From Chryseobacterium vrystaatense (GTDB taxonomy: Bacteria > Bacteroidota > Bacteroidia > Flavobacteriales > Weeksellaceae): a DNA stretch of 64,000 nt. The stretch is taken from NCBI RefSeq assembly GCF_000737765.1, contig NZ_JPRI01000003.1, positions 186,001 to 250,000 of the forward strand, in the 5' to 3' direction. Under the pieces are notes generated by a model that worked only from the letters and a program-made list of their open reading frames with translations, ran no database searches and was not told the DNA's origin. The first letter of the stretch is position 1, and each line of letters opens with the position of its first letter. Position numbers and translations under genes: made by a program. Positions 28,766 through 38,135 of the stretch are shown in pieces.

Positions 28766-30703
28766 ATGAAAAAAATATTTTTGACAGCATTTTGTTCTGT
28801 CATTTTGATCTGTGTAAATGGTCAGAAACATGAATTTCTCAATCCTCCAAAATTTGACGATGCAGATTTGGCCAGGACAAAATCAGCTTTGGATGAAAAT
28901 GCACCCGCAGAAATCCTCTATAAATCGGTTCACTTTGGTGTCGATACTTCAACAGGAGATCTGCGGAAAAAGGTTTTTTACAGAGTGAAGATCTATGATA
29001 AAGATAAAGCGGAAGACTGGCTGACTCTTGAAGTTCCACTGTATAAAGGATCAAGTGGAGGTGAAGAGATTTTAAATAAAATGAAAGGTTTTGTATATAA
29101 TCTTGAAAATGGAACTACAGCCACTACAAAAGTAGACAAGAGTTCAAAATACAAGAGTAAAGAAAGTAAAAATACAACGATAACCAAATTTGCCTTTCCC
29201 AACGTAAAAAACGGTTCCGTCATAGAATATCAGTATGAAGTTTTCTCACCTTTTTTGTATTCGGTTCCACAGATCATCATAGAGTCTGATACACCATCCC
29301 GATATGCAGAATATATTCTGGATACTCCTACTTATATCGCTTATAATGTGAATTATACCGGTTCGTTGACTCCGAAGTACCGAACCATTGAGGAAAGAAC
29401 AATGTACGGTATGCAGTTTAAAACCTATAGATTCGGGTATGAAAACCTGAAAGGGTTTAAAACTGAAAAATTTGTTAAAAACGATAGAAATTACCGTACA
29501 AAAATAAGTGCGGAACTTCATTCTACCAATGTGGGACAGCTTAAAATGCATTCCTCTTCCTGGGATCAGATCAAAGACCAACTGTATAAAGATGAAGATT
29601 TTGGTGCAGAACTCAAAAAAACTAAACTGGCTAAAGAGAATATGCCTTCATCAGTCTCAGGTTTGAATTCTGATGCTGAAAAAGCAGATGCTATTTTTAA
29701 TTATGTGAAAAATACATTTACCTGGAATAAAGACTGGGGAATTTATACAGAAGACGGAATAAAAAAGTTGATAGAAACCAAAACAGGGAATGCCGCAGAA
29801 ATCAACCTTTTCCTTATTATGCTTCTGAGAGAGGCTGGGCTGAAAGCAGATCCACTCATTATTTCTACCGTAAACCATGGTGTGATTAATTTAGTGTCTC
29901 CAAGTATAGTCAGTATGAATTTCGTCATCGCTGCCGTTAAAATCAAAGAGGCATTTAATTTATATGATGCAACATCAAAACAGGCATCAGTGAATAATCT
30001 TCCTCCGAGAGACTGGAATCAGTATGGGGTTCTTATCAATAAAGAAAAAGCAATGCTGATGCAGATGGCCAATACTACAGCAAGCTTTAATTATCTTACC
30101 ACAGAAGCGAAGATCAACGGAGATGGAAGTATCTCCGGAACTTACTCCGATAAAGATACCGGCTCATATTCGATGTCGGTTAAAGAAAGCTACGATGAAA
30201 ATCCCGAAAAGTATAAAAAACAGTATAAAGATAATTATTCTATAGACTTTACTGACATTAATTCTAAAACGCTGGAAAATGGGGATTTTGAAAGTACCAT
30301 GAAATTTTCGTCAGACAATCTGATTGATAAAATAGGAAAAAAAATGATCATTAATCCCATGTTATTTTTGAGCAGAAACTCAAATGAATTTGATCAGACC
30401 GAAGAAAGAAAGTATCCTATTGACTTTATTTCTTCAATTACAAAAGTGAAAAAAGTAGTTTTGGAAATCCCGGAAGGATATGTGATAGAGGCAATGCCTA
30501 AAAGCAAAAAGATCATTACACAGGATAAAGAGATAGAATATAGCTATGTAGCTGAGCAAAATGCCAATAAATTAGAGGTTACCTCTACCATGAAAATTGC
30601 AAGTCCGGATTATCCCAAAGAGTATTATCCTGCATTCAGACAGATTTGGCAAACGGCTTCAAAAAGTGAAAACCAGGTCATCAGCCTGATCAAGAAATCA
30701 TAA
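28766..30703 (+). CDS. Exported DUF3857/transglutaminase-fold protein B' (paralogue of B), Cys-less
   Basis: 645 residues, collinear with B: signal peptide (about 1-19, ending VNGQ), then EFLNPPKFDDADL..., APAEILYKSV and DKAEDWL segments shared with B. The position of the catalytic Cys reads KTGNAAEINLFLIMLLREAG, again without Cys. YDATSKQ keeps the Asp. It follows A' by 8 bp and ends at a terminator that closes the four-gene unit. The B-type proteins may bind the same ligand as the A-type or act as a partner subunit; this is inference. Confidence 0.82.
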   Translation: MKKIFLTAFCSVILICVNGQKHEFLNPPKFDDADLARTKSALDENAPAEILYKSVHFGVDTSTGDLRKKVFYRVKIYDKDKAEDWLTLEVPLYKGSSGGEEILNKMKGFVYNLENGTTATTKVDKSSKYKSKESKNTTITKFAFPNVKNGSVIEYQYEVFSPFLYSVPQIIIESDTPSRYAEYILDTPTYIAYNVNYTGSLTPKYRTIEERTMYGMQFKTYRFGYENLKGFKTEKFVKNDRNYRTKISAELHSTNVGQLKMHSSSWDQIKDQLYKDEDFGAELKKTKLAKENMPSSVSGLNSDAEKADAIFNYVKNTFTWNKDWGIYTEDGIKKLIETKTGNAAEINLFLIMLLREAGLKADPLIISTVNHGVINLVSPSIVSMNFVIAAVKIKEAFNLYDATSKQASVNNLPPRDWNQYGVLINKEKAMLMQMANTTASFNYLTTEAKINGDGSISGTYSDKDTGSYSMSVKESYDENPEKYKKQYKDNYSIDFTDINSKTLENGDFESTMKFSSDNLIDKIGKKMIINPMLFLSRNSNEFDQTEERKYPIDFISSITKVKKVVLEIPEGYVIEAMPKSKKIITQDKEIEYSYVAEQNANKLEVTSTMKIASPDYPKEYYPAFRQIWQTASKSENQVISLIKKS

Positions 30704-30748
30704 GCATATATTATACTTAGATTCTTAGATTAAATAAAATAAATTTTT

Positions 30749-30776
30749 AAAACCATTCATTTTGTGAATGGTTTTT
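30749..30776 (+). terminator. Terminator closing the A-B-A'-B' unit
   Basis: AAAACCATTCA (30749-30759) pairs with TGAATGGTTTT (30765-30775), followed by T. Confidence 0.85.
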
Positions 30777-30801
30777 GCATTACCACTAAAAAATTGAAAT
30801 T

Positions 30802-31629
30802 ATGAAAAATACAGTTGCCGTTTTGGCAATTTCCTCCTTGCTTGCTTTTTCAGCATGTAAAAAGAAGGAAAGCACCGTAAAACCTTCTGATAAAACAGAA
30901 ATACTACAGCCGGATAAGCTTGTAGTGGATTCTGTCAAAGTAAGTGACTCTACAAAAATTGGAGATTCACTGACTGTAAGTTTTACTTCTAAATTACTTG
31001 TTTTTCCATCTCTGAAAGAAAAAAAACTACTGGACAGTATTTATATTTATGATCAAGGAATTAATGACTTTTCTAAAAAAGGACTTGAAACCTACCTGGT
31101 TAATCATAAAAATGAATATTTCAAATCGACGGAGAAAGAAAGTAAAGACTGGCTTTCCGATATTACTTATGCGCAGAACTGGTATACAAGCTCTCATATG
31201 AATTTGGCATCTAATGAAAATGATTATATGCATATTGAGTATGTCTGGAGTTCATACGAAGGAGGCGCTCATGATAATTTTGGGTTTTCAGAAAGAGTTT
31301 TTGATCTTAAAAACAATAAAAAACTTGAACTCAAAGATGTGACTTCAATGCCAAAAGCCAAACTTGAAAGTTTACTGATGAAGAATCTGAATAAGGAGAA
31401 CAGTGGTACAACAGACAGTAATGGGGATGTTCAAAACTCAGAAATGTTGCTGGTAGAAGTTATTCCTGCTACCAATAATTTCTATTTTGATCAGAAAAAC
31501 CTGTATTTCCATTACAGTCCCTATGAGATTGCCGCTTTTGCTGCAGGAGACATTGTTATTCCTATTTCGTGGGACGAATTGAAAGGAACTCTGAATGCAG
31601 AATTTAAAGAAAGAATGAAAATAAAGTAA
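30802..31629 (+). CDS. DUF3298 (RsiV-like) lipoprotein
   Basis: 275 residues. The lipoprotein signal ends at AFSACKKK (Cys19), followed by a Ser/Asp/Lys linker. The fold is a DUF4163-type first half and a DUF3298 second half: IEYVWSSYEGGAHDNFGF with FDLKNNKKLELKDV, then LYFHYSPYEIAAFAAGDI and VIPISWDELKG. Such domains occur in the sigma-factor regulator RsiV, which binds lysozyme, and in many uncharacterised exported proteins. No anti-sigma transmembrane part or sigma factor is present here, so a sensor role is not implied. It is a single gene with its own terminator. Confidence 0.83.
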   Translation: MKNTVAVLAISSLLAFSACKKKESTVKPSDKTEILQPDKLVVDSVKVSDSTKIGDSLTVSFTSKLLVFPSLKEKKLLDSIYIYDQGINDFSKKGLETYLVNHKNEYFKSTEKESKDWLSDITYAQNWYTSSHMNLASNENDYMHIEYVWSSYEGGAHDNFGFSERVFDLKNNKKLELKDVTSMPKAKLESLLMKNLNKENSGTTDSNGDVQNSEMLLVEVIPATNNFYFDQKNLYFHYSPYEIAAFAAGDIVIPISWDELKGTLNAEFKERMKIK

Positions 31630-31632
31630 ATT

Positions 31633-31658
31633 AATGCTTCCACATCAGGAAGCATTTT
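31633..31658 (+). terminator. Terminator after the DUF3298 lipoprotein
   Basis: AATGCTTCC (31633-31641) pairs with GGAAGCATT (31648-31656), then TTCT. The ATG inside the left arm (31634) is therefore not a good start for the following kinase gene. Confidence 0.75.
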
Positions 31659-31659
31659 C

Positions 31660-31667
31660 TATTTTTG
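31660..31667 (+). promoter_or_regulatory. Probable -7 box TATTTTTG
   Basis: TATTTTTG matches TAnnTTTG and ends 5 bp before the ATG at 31673, implying a very short or absent 5' leader. Confidence 0.5.
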
Positions 31668-31672
31668 CGGTA

Positions 31673-32524
31673 ATGGAAAAAGCAGCTTTTATCATTAATC
31701 CTTTTTCGGCCAAAAAAAACTATCAGCCTTTTCTTGACGAACTCAAAAAAAAGGTAGATAACCCTTTGTATTATATCTCTGAATCTATACCAGGGACAGA
31801 TGATTTTATCAGGGCAAATTTTGATAATGTCGATATTTTTGTAGCGATTGGAGGGGATGGAACAATTTCAACCGTAGCAAGAAATCTTATCAATACTGAT
31901 AAGATCCTGGCAATATTTCCGGCGGGATCTGGTAACGGCTTCTCCAATGAAACTAAATTTAATAAAAATTTAGACGAACTTTTAGAAAAAATCAAAGCCG
32001 GATCTTTCAGAAAGATTGATACATTTACGGTTAATGACAAGTTATCCATCAACGTTTCCGGAACCGGTTTTGATGGAAAAGTGGTCAAAGAATTCGAAAA
32101 AACCAGCCGGGGATTCAAAAATTACATTAAAGTATCACTCAAAACATTCTTTAATTATAAACCGATCAAGGTTCAGTTTTCTGATGAGGCGTATAAGCAG
32201 TACAACGGAAGATACCTCATGCTGAATATTGCCAACACCCGACAGTTTGGAAATAACGCTTATATTGCTCCCAATGCAAGTAAAAGTGATGGATTGGTTG
32301 ATATGGTTCTTGTAAAAAAATTTCCATTGACTTATTCAGCCCTTTTTGCTTTCAGAATGTTTACCAAAAGACTGAAAGATGATGAATATGTAACCTATCT
32401 TCCTGTTTCGGAAATCTCATTTAAAGTAACGACTAAGAACTGGCATCTCGATGGTGAATTTAATAAAATTGAATCACCGGTTCATGTGAAAGTCTTGCCT
32501 GCAAGTTTAAATATTCTTGTATAA
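31673..32524 (+). CDS. Diacylglycerol kinase family lipid kinase
   Basis: 283 residues from the ATG at 31673 (MEKAAFIINPFSAKK). The family motifs are INPFS near the start, the nucleotide-binding VAIGGDGTISTVAR, FPAGSGNGFSN, and GTGFDGKV. It resembles YegS/DgkB-type lipid kinases that phosphorylate diacylglycerol or related lipids at the inner membrane. The precise lipid is unknown. It is monocistronic. Confidence 0.88.
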   Translation: MEKAAFIINPFSAKKNYQPFLDELKKKVDNPLYYISESIPGTDDFIRANFDNVDIFVAIGGDGTISTVARNLINTDKILAIFPAGSGNGFSNETKFNKNLDELLEKIKAGSFRKIDTFTVNDKLSINVSGTGFDGKVVKEFEKTSRGFKNYIKVSLKTFFNYKPIKVQFSDEAYKQYNGRYLMLNIANTRQFGNNAYIAPNASKSDGLVDMVLVKKFPLTYSALFAFRMFTKRLKDDEYVTYLPVSEISFKVTTKNWHLDGEFNKIESPVHVKVLPASLNILV

Positions 32525-32564
32525 GTCGGAAGGTATTGTCATCTTAAAAATACCTTCAAAAATA

Positions 32565-33845
32565 TCAGACTTCCAGTTTTTTCTCGATTTCCGCAGGATG
32601 ATTCAGACAATATTGTAACTGTTCTTTATCTAATTGCTTTTCCCAGTTTGCTACCACTACCGTAGCCACAGAATTTCCAATTACGTTTGTTAAAGCTCTG
32701 CATTCGCTCATAAATTTATCGATTCCTAGTATTAATGTCATTCCTGCAATCGGGATTTCGGGAACAACAGCCAGTGTAGCAGCGAGAGTTACAAATCCTG
32801 CTCCGGTAACACCTGCTGCCCCTTTTGAACTTAACATCGCTACGAAAAGAAGCATTAGCTGTTTTTCTAAGGAGAGATCAATATTCAGAGCCTGAGCGAT
32901 AAAGAGAGAAGCCAGCGTCATGTAAATATTGGTTCCATCAAGATTGAAGGAATATCCGGTAGGAACGACCAGTCCAACAATAGCTCTCGAGCAGCCGGCT
33001 TTTTCCAGTTTTTCCATAATTCCCGGAAGAGCAGACTCCGAAGAACTCGTTCCCAAAACCAAAAGAAGCTCCTCTTTCAGATAAAACATCAATTTAAAAA
33101 TACTGAATCCATTGTACCAGGCAACTGCTCCCAAAACCAATACTACAAAAAGAATAGACGTAATATAAAAGGTTCCAACTAAGAATATCAGGTTCAGTAC
33201 CGAATGAAGGCCATACTTTCCGATGGTGAAAGCCATAGCTCCAAAAGCCCCGATGGGTGCCAGCTTCATCAGCATATGGACAATTTTGAAAATCGGAGTG
33301 GACAAATCCTGCAAAAAGTCAGTTACCTTCTGACTTTTCTCTTTGGTTAAAACCAGAGCAACCCCCATTAAAATAGCTACCAGAAGTACCTGAAGTATAT
33401 TTTCACCGACCAGTGGACTGAAAAGCGTTTCAGGAATAATATTCATGATAAAACCGGTCAGGGTAGTGTCGTGGGCTTTCTGCTGATATTGTGAAACATC
33501 GCCGGATAGAGTAGCGGGGTCAATATTTAATCCGTGTCCCGGCTGTAGAATATTTCCTACGATCAGTCCGATGATCAGGGCTAAAGTAGAAAACGTAAAG
33601 AAATAGATCATTGCCTTTACGGCAATACGTCCGACTTTTTTAAGATCGGTCATATGAGCAATACCCAGGGTCAGGGTAATAAAGATCACCGGAGCGATGA
33701 TCATTTTCACCAGTTTGATAAACCCATCACCGAGAGGTTTCATTTTTTCACCAAGTTCAGGATAGAAATTTCCTAAAAGTATACCGGCTACGATGGCAAT
33801 AATGACCTGAAAATAAAGCTGATGATAGAATTGTTTCGCTTTCAA
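32565..33845 (-). CDS. dctA: Dicarboxylate/cation symporter of the DAACS family (DctA-like)
   Basis: 426 residues with eight or so membrane segments and two re-entrant loops. The characteristic serine-rich [17 protein letters not shown] and the [25 protein letters not shown] segment are those of DctA and glutamate/aspartate carriers. Transport of succinate, fumarate and malate with cations is most likely. The start is TTG at 33845 ([13 protein letters not shown] follows); no usable ATG is near, and the family N-terminus fits. It is single, and about 300 bp separate it from the convergently positioned repeat near ggt. Confidence 0.88.
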   Translation of the reverse strand: MKAKQFYHQLYFQVIIAIVAGILLGNFYPELGEKMKPLGDGFIKLVKMIIAPVIFITLTLGIAHMTDLKKVGRIAVKAMIYFFTFSTLALIIGLIVGNILQPGHGLNIDPATLSGDVSQYQQKAHDTTLTGFIMNIIPETLFSPLVGENILQVLLVAILMGVALVLTKEKSQKVTDFLQDLSTPIFKIVHMLMKLAPIGAFGAMAFTIGKYGLHSVLNLIFLVGTFYITSILFVVLVLGAVAWYNGFSIFKLMFYLKEELLLVLGTSSSESALPGIMEKLEKAGCSRAIVGLVVPTGYSFNLDGTNIYMTLASLFIAQALNIDLSLEKQLMLLFVAMLSSKGAAGVTGAGFVTLAATLAVVPEIPIAGMTLILGIDKFMSECRALTNVIGNSVATVVVANWEKQLDKEQLQYCLNHPAEIEKKLEV

Positions 33846-34062
33846 AGGATTCTTTTTTAGATTTTGAAGCCGGAAAATTAAGAATTTTTATCTTAAAACA
33901 TGACGAAAGTCAGTTAATTTGATGATTTTGCAAAAAGATGGAAAAAAGAAAGATGAAGTAGGTTATACAGGTTTTCAGTTGTTATTTAAGTTTTGGGATG
34001 GAATATGAATTAAGTGAATTCAATAAAATATGATGTTTTATTTTGTATTGGGTGAAAATAAA

Positions 34063-34129
34063 AATGCTTCAACTCCACTCAGTATGACAGCATTGATAAA
34101 TACGTGATCATGAGTGGGGTCGAAGCATT
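34063..34129. repeat. Imperfect 19-bp inverted repeat (REP-like), dctA-ggt spacer
   Basis: AATGCTTCAACTCCACTCA (34063-34081) and TGAGTGGGGTCGAAGCATT (34111-34129) pair with two mismatches that would be G-U in RNA, around a 29-nt loop. The core resembles the CTTCGACTCC-type palindromes that are common between genes in Bacteroidota. It lies 20 bp past the ggt stop. The rest of 33846-34148 is AT-rich with no gene. Confidence 0.75.
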
Positions 34130-34148
34130 CATAGCCCGTGTGGCCAAT

Positions 34149-35837
34149 CTATTCTACGGCAACAGAATCATCCCCGCGGCCATCTGCCACTGCATGAATA
34201 TTTCCGTTGTCATCCATCAGGATCAGTTCTGTTTTTCCGATGTATTTTATTTTTTCAATCACATAATTTTTACTCTTGAGCGCTGCAATAGTGCTTTCAG
34301 GAAAATTATTTTCCACGGTAATTTTTTCCGGAAGCCACTGGTGATGAAACTTCGGGGCATTCACGGAGATATTCGCATTCAGTTTGAAATCTACCACGTT
34401 TACTATTGACTGATACACAGACGTAGGGATGGTAGTCCCTCCGGGAGTTCCGACAACCATATAAGGTTTTCCATTTTTAAGCAAAATAGTAGGTGTCATT
34501 GATGAAAGCATCCTTTTGTTAGGTTGGATAGAATTGGCTTCTCCACCTACGGCTCCAAACATATTCGGAACTCCCGGTTTAATAGAGAAGTCATCCATTT
34601 CGTTGTTTAAAAAGAATCCTGCTCCGGAAACGACCACTTTGCTCCCGTAATATCCATTAAGGGTAGTCGTTACAGAAGCCGCATTTCCGTCTTTATCTAT
34701 CACTGATATGTGGGTAGTCTGTGTTGATTCATTGGGTTGGCTGATAATTTTTCCGACCTCTGAGCTTGGGGTAGCTTTGCTGAAGCTGAAACTTTTCCAC
34801 CTGTTTTTTAAATAAGCATCAGAAGTCAGATAAGCGGTTTTATCTTCAATGAAATCAGGATCACCCATGTATTCTGCGCGATCCGCAAAAGCTCTTCTTT
34901 CAGCTTCTGTCATGATCTGAACAGCCTCCGTTGAATTCTGCTGGTACTTTTCAAGGTTTTCATATCCGGCCATTGTCAGCATCTGGGCAAGCAATACACC
35001 ACCGCTTGATGGAAGAGGCATTGTTACCACTCGGTTTCCTTTGTAATCAAACTCCAAAGGTTTTCTTTCGGCCGTCTTGTAATTTTTAAGATCTTCCAAA
35101 GTGATAATTCCATTCCCTTTTTTCATTTCTGAAATCATAAGCTGGGCTGTCTTTCCTTCATAAAAACCTTTTGCTCCCTGTTTCTGAATTAGCCTCAATG
35201 TGGCAGCCAGTTCTTTCTGAACCAAAATATCACCGGCTTTCCAGGGAATATCTTTTACAAATACGATGGAAGACGTATTGTGTTTAAGGAATTTTTCTTT
35301 GTGTGTATTCAGCATATCGGCTTCCATTTCGGTGATGGCAAACCCCTTTTCAGCCAGATCAATGGCAGGCTGAATAATTTTGTCCATCGGAAGTTTACAG
35401 TATTTTAAAGTCGCAAAAAATCCTGCGATACTTCCCGGTATGCCCACTGCCAGTCTTCCATATTGAGAGAGATCGGTATCGGCCTTTCCGTTTTTGTCAA
35501 CATACATATCTCTGGATGCTTTCTTCGGAGCTGTTTCCCGGTAGTCGAGTGTGAATTTTTCTCCATTGTTTTTAACCCCCACTAAAAATCCACCGCCGCC
35601 GATATTTCCAGCCTGAGGATACACTACGGCAAGTGCATATTGTGTAGCTACAACAGCGTCGTAGGCATTTCCTCCCATCTTCATGATTGTAGCACCCGCT
35701 TCACTGGCAAGCGGATGTGCAGACACTACTGCGCCTTTATTTTTGACTTTTACTTCTTTTATAATATTGAAATCAGTGAACTGTGCCCAGTAAGCATTAC
35801 CCGCAAACAGTATTGCTGCAATAAAAAACTTCTTCAT
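34149..35837 (-). CDS. ggt: Gamma-glutamyltransferase (exported)
   Basis: 562 residues. A signal peptide (about 1-18, AYWAQ) directs it to the periplasm, where it hydrolyses glutathione and transfers its gamma-glutamyl group. It should self-cleave before Thr374 in STQTTHISVIDKDGNA, giving a large subunit of about 355 residues and a small one of 189. Substrate-binding features DYRETAP and the PLPSSGGVLLAQM region in the large subunit, and NNEMDDF and GTPGGTTIPTSV in the small one, are present. It is monocistronic. Amino acid recovery from peptides would fit the proteolytic lifestyle suggested by the protein-glutaminase. Confidence 0.94.
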   Translation of the reverse strand: MKKFFIAAILFAGNAYWAQFTDFNIIKEVKVKNKGAVVSAHPLASEAGATIMKMGGNAYDAVVATQYALAVVYPQAGNIGGGGFLVGVKNNGEKFTLDYRETAPKKASRDMYVDKNGKADTDLSQYGRLAVGIPGSIAGFFATLKYCKLPMDKIIQPAIDLAEKGFAITEMEADMLNTHKEKFLKHNTSSIVFVKDIPWKAGDILVQKELAATLRLIQKQGAKGFYEGKTAQLMISEMKKGNGIITLEDLKNYKTAERKPLEFDYKGNRVVTMPLPSSGGVLLAQMLTMAGYENLEKYQQNSTEAVQIMTEAERRAFADRAEYMGDPDFIEDKTAYLTSDAYLKNRWKSFSFSKATPSSEVGKIISQPNESTQTTHISVIDKDGNAASVTTTLNGYYGSKVVVSGAGFFLNNEMDDFSIKPGVPNMFGAVGGEANSIQPNKRMLSSMTPTILLKNGKPYMVVGTPGGTTIPTSVYQSIVNVVDFKLNANISVNAPKFHHQWLPEKITVENNFPESTIAALKSKNYVIEKIKYIGKTELILMDDNGNIHAVADGRGDDSVAVE

Positions 35838-36078
35838 AAGATTTTGTTTAAAACAAAAATAGATATTTTTTTAATGTAAACAGTTGCAGATTAAACAAAT
35901 GGAATGGTTGTGTATGATATGATTGATAGAGATATTTCAGGGTAAGATGGTGAATTGTTAATGAGTTTTTAGGGAATGATGGATATTATTGATTTCTTAC
36001 AAATATTATTTTTTTTCTGATGCAGATTGGATTCTGTTTTTAAGCCCTTCTTTATTCTTATGATTAGCATGATTTTTT

Positions 36079-36086
36079 TACTTTTG
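36079..36086 (+). promoter_or_regulatory. Probable -7 box TACTTTTG of tdh
   Basis: TACTTTTG matches TAnnTTTG, 24 bp upstream of the ATG at 36111. It lies inside the longer frame that begins with TTG at 36027, which argues against that start. Confidence 0.6.
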
Positions 36087-36110
36087 TACAACTCTAAAAA
36101 ATATCTAAAA

Positions 36111-37076
36111 ATGGAATCCTATACGGAAAGAATATTGATTACGGGTGCTCTGGGACAGATCGGCACCGAATTGACGAACAGACTTGTTGAAATTCATGGA
36201 GCTGACAATGTAGTAGCATCAGGACTGGACAGATGGCAGAAAGGAATTACTGCTGCAGGACACTATGAAAGAATGGATGTTACCAATACACAGCTGGTAA
36301 GACAGGTGGTCAAAGATTATGAAATCACTACTGTTTACCACTTAGCATCACTTTTGTCAGGAACTTCAGAAAAGCAGCCTATTTTCGCTTGGAAGCTTAA
36401 TCTTGAACCTCTTCTTCATTTTTGCGAACTGGCAAAGGAAGGGCTTCTTAAAAAGATCTTCTGGCCAAGTTCAATCGCTGTATTTGGAAAAGGAATTCCA
36501 AAACAGAATGTAGGGCAGGATGTCGTTTTAAATCCTACTACGGTATATGGAATTTCTAAAATGGCTGGAGAAAAATGGTGCGAATATTATTTTGATAAAT
36601 ATGGAGTGGATGTAAGAAGTATCAGATATCCCGGTCTTATTTCATGGAAGACACCTGCAGGAGGTGGTACTACAGATTATGCTGTTGAGATTTTTTATGA
36701 AGCGATCGAGGAAGGGAAATACACCAGTTTTATTTCTGAAGATACAGGAATGCCTATGCTTTATATGGATGATGCAATCAATGCCACTTTGAAATTAATG
36801 GATGCTCCGAAAGAAAGTCTTACAGTTCGTTCGTCTTATAATTTAGGAGGAATGTCATTTACACCGAAAGAACTGGCAGAAGAAATCAAGAAAGAAATAC
36901 CTGCTTTTTCAATCGATTATAAGCCAGATTTCAGACAGGCAATCGCAGATTCATGGCCAGCTTCAATTGATGATTCTGTAGCTAAAAAAGACTGGGGATT
37001 GACTTATGATTTCGGAATTTCTGAAATGACGAAGGATATGATCAAGAATCTTAAAGTAAAATTGGAGAAAAAGTAA
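36111..37076 (+). CDS. tdh: L-threonine 3-dehydrogenase, epimerase-like (NAD-dependent)
   Basis: 321 residues of the extended short-chain fold, related to UDP-galactose epimerases. The NAD-binding ITGALGQIGTEL is at the N-terminus, the catalytic Tyr-Lys in TTVYGISKMAGE, and the substrate-region segments YPGLISWKTPAGGGTTDYA, GMPMLYMDDAI and DSWPASIDDS are those of the epimerase-like threonine dehydrogenases known from psychrophilic flavobacteria. It oxidises threonine to 2-amino-3-ketobutyrate. The ATG at 36111 is chosen over a TTG at 36027 because the family begins at the Rossmann strand and a promoter box lies between. No kbl gene is in the window. Confidence 0.9.
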   Translation: MESYTERILITGALGQIGTELTNRLVEIHGADNVVASGLDRWQKGITAAGHYERMDVTNTQLVRQVVKDYEITTVYHLASLLSGTSEKQPIFAWKLNLEPLLHFCELAKEGLLKKIFWPSSIAVFGKGIPKQNVGQDVVLNPTTVYGISKMAGEKWCEYYFDKYGVDVRSIRYPGLISWKTPAGGGTTDYAVEIFYEAIEEGKYTSFISEDTGMPMLYMDDAINATLKLMDAPKESLTVRSSYNLGGMSFTPKELAEEIKKEIPAFSIDYKPDFRQAIADSWPASIDDSVAKKDWGLTYDFGISEMTKDMIKNLKVKLEKK

Positions 37077-37160
37077 TTATTTAAAGTTTAAGTTTAAATA
37101 ATTGTTATTTTAACATCTGATTTTTAATATATTATATATTTTATCTAAAATTTAATTTAA

Positions 37161-37913
37161 ATGATTTTATTGACTTTTAACATCTTGAATATCGAGGCTG
37201 CAGACCAAAAGACTGTAGAAATTTCTGATGTCGAAAGATTAAAGATCACTGTAGATAATACCAAAGCAATTCTTCGTATTTTAGATATTCATGATATAAA
37301 AGCCAGTTTTTTTGTAGAGATTTCTATCGCAGAAAAACTGCAGAATTTAATAAAAGCAATTTCATCCAAAGGGCATGAAATTGCTTTTTATAATAAAGAT
37401 TCAAGTCTTCAACAAATTGAAGAAACAAAAAAAAATATACAGGCTCTTTTGGAAAAACAGATTCGGGGAATCCGCCAAAAAGATTTTAAGCAACCTCAGG
37501 ATAGTTTAAAACTTTTGGAATTTAACTACGTGTCCAATATCGACAATGCAAATATTCTCTTTCCCTTTAAACGTTTAAAAAGGAATACTGAGATCACAGA
37601 AGAAGATGGATTAAGTATTGTTCCGGAAAGTATTTCTCCCTACTTTCAATTGCCTTATAATGATTTTATGTTTCAGATCTTACCGATGAAATATTACAGG
37701 AATATGGTCTTTGAAACATTGAAAAATGATGACTTTGTTTTGGTTTATATTAATTCCTGGCAGTTCACGGATTTCAAAAAATATAAATTTGACATTCCAT
37801 ACTACAGAAGTTTATTTTCGGGCAAAAAAATGGAGGACAAATTAGATGCCCTCCTTACCTGGATCAACGAGAATGACATGGCGACTTCCCGTATGAAAGA
37901 TTATATTTTTTAG
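37161..37913 (+). CDS. Polysaccharide deacetylase-like protein, metal-site residues lost
   Basis: 250 residues. The order TFNILNIEA, IKASFFVEISIAEKLQNLIKA and SSKGHEIAFYNKDSSLQQ follows the NodB-fold pattern TFD.E, ATFF..G..AE and GHEIA.HG..H, with the later FRQP-type and LP-type segments weakly recognisable. The catalytic Asp is Asn, and the His of the metal-binding HGxxH is replaced by YNKD, so catalysis is unlikely. It has no signal peptide and may be a regulatory or structural pseudo-enzyme. It is single, 84 bp after tdh. Confidence 0.7.
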   Translation: MILLTFNILNIEAADQKTVEISDVERLKITVDNTKAILRILDIHDIKASFFVEISIAEKLQNLIKAISSKGHEIAFYNKDSSLQQIEETKKNIQALLEKQIRGIRQKDFKQPQDSLKLLEFNYVSNIDNANILFPFKRLKRNTEITEEDGLSIVPESISPYFQLPYNDFMFQILPMKYYRNMVFETLKNDDFVLVYINSWQFTDFKKYKFDIPYYRSLFSGKKMEDKLDALLTWINENDMATSRMKDYIF

Positions 37914-37951
37914 ACTGGTGCTGCAGTTTGAAACCTGATCTTTTTCAATTG

Positions 37952-37978
37952 TGAATTCTGCTTCGCAAGTGAATAGTA
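37952..37978 (+). repeat. 27-bp dispersed intergenic repeat, copy 1
   Basis: This sequence matches 48572-48598 on the opposite strand at 25 of 27 positions. Its core TGCTTCGCA is a small hairpin. Both copies lie between genes and both are followed by a T-run. Confidence 0.75.
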
Positions 37979-38135
37979 TTTTTTTTAAGAGCCACGAACT
38001 AAGAACAAAGATTATAGAGTTTGTTTACTAATGGTCAATCCCGTTAGAATTGTTTAACAACAGAAAACATGATTTTCATCTTAAACTCAGCTGCTATCTC
38101 CTTCACTTCAAAATTCTTTCACCTTAGAACCGCAA

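Noticed and set aside
31634..31672. Earlier ATG for the lipid kinase gene
   Set aside because: It lies within the terminator stem of the preceding gene; the ATG at 31673 fits the family start and the promoter box.
36027..36110. N-terminal extension of threonine dehydrogenase
   Set aside because: It starts at TTG, is unlike the family, and contains the promoter box TACTTTTG.
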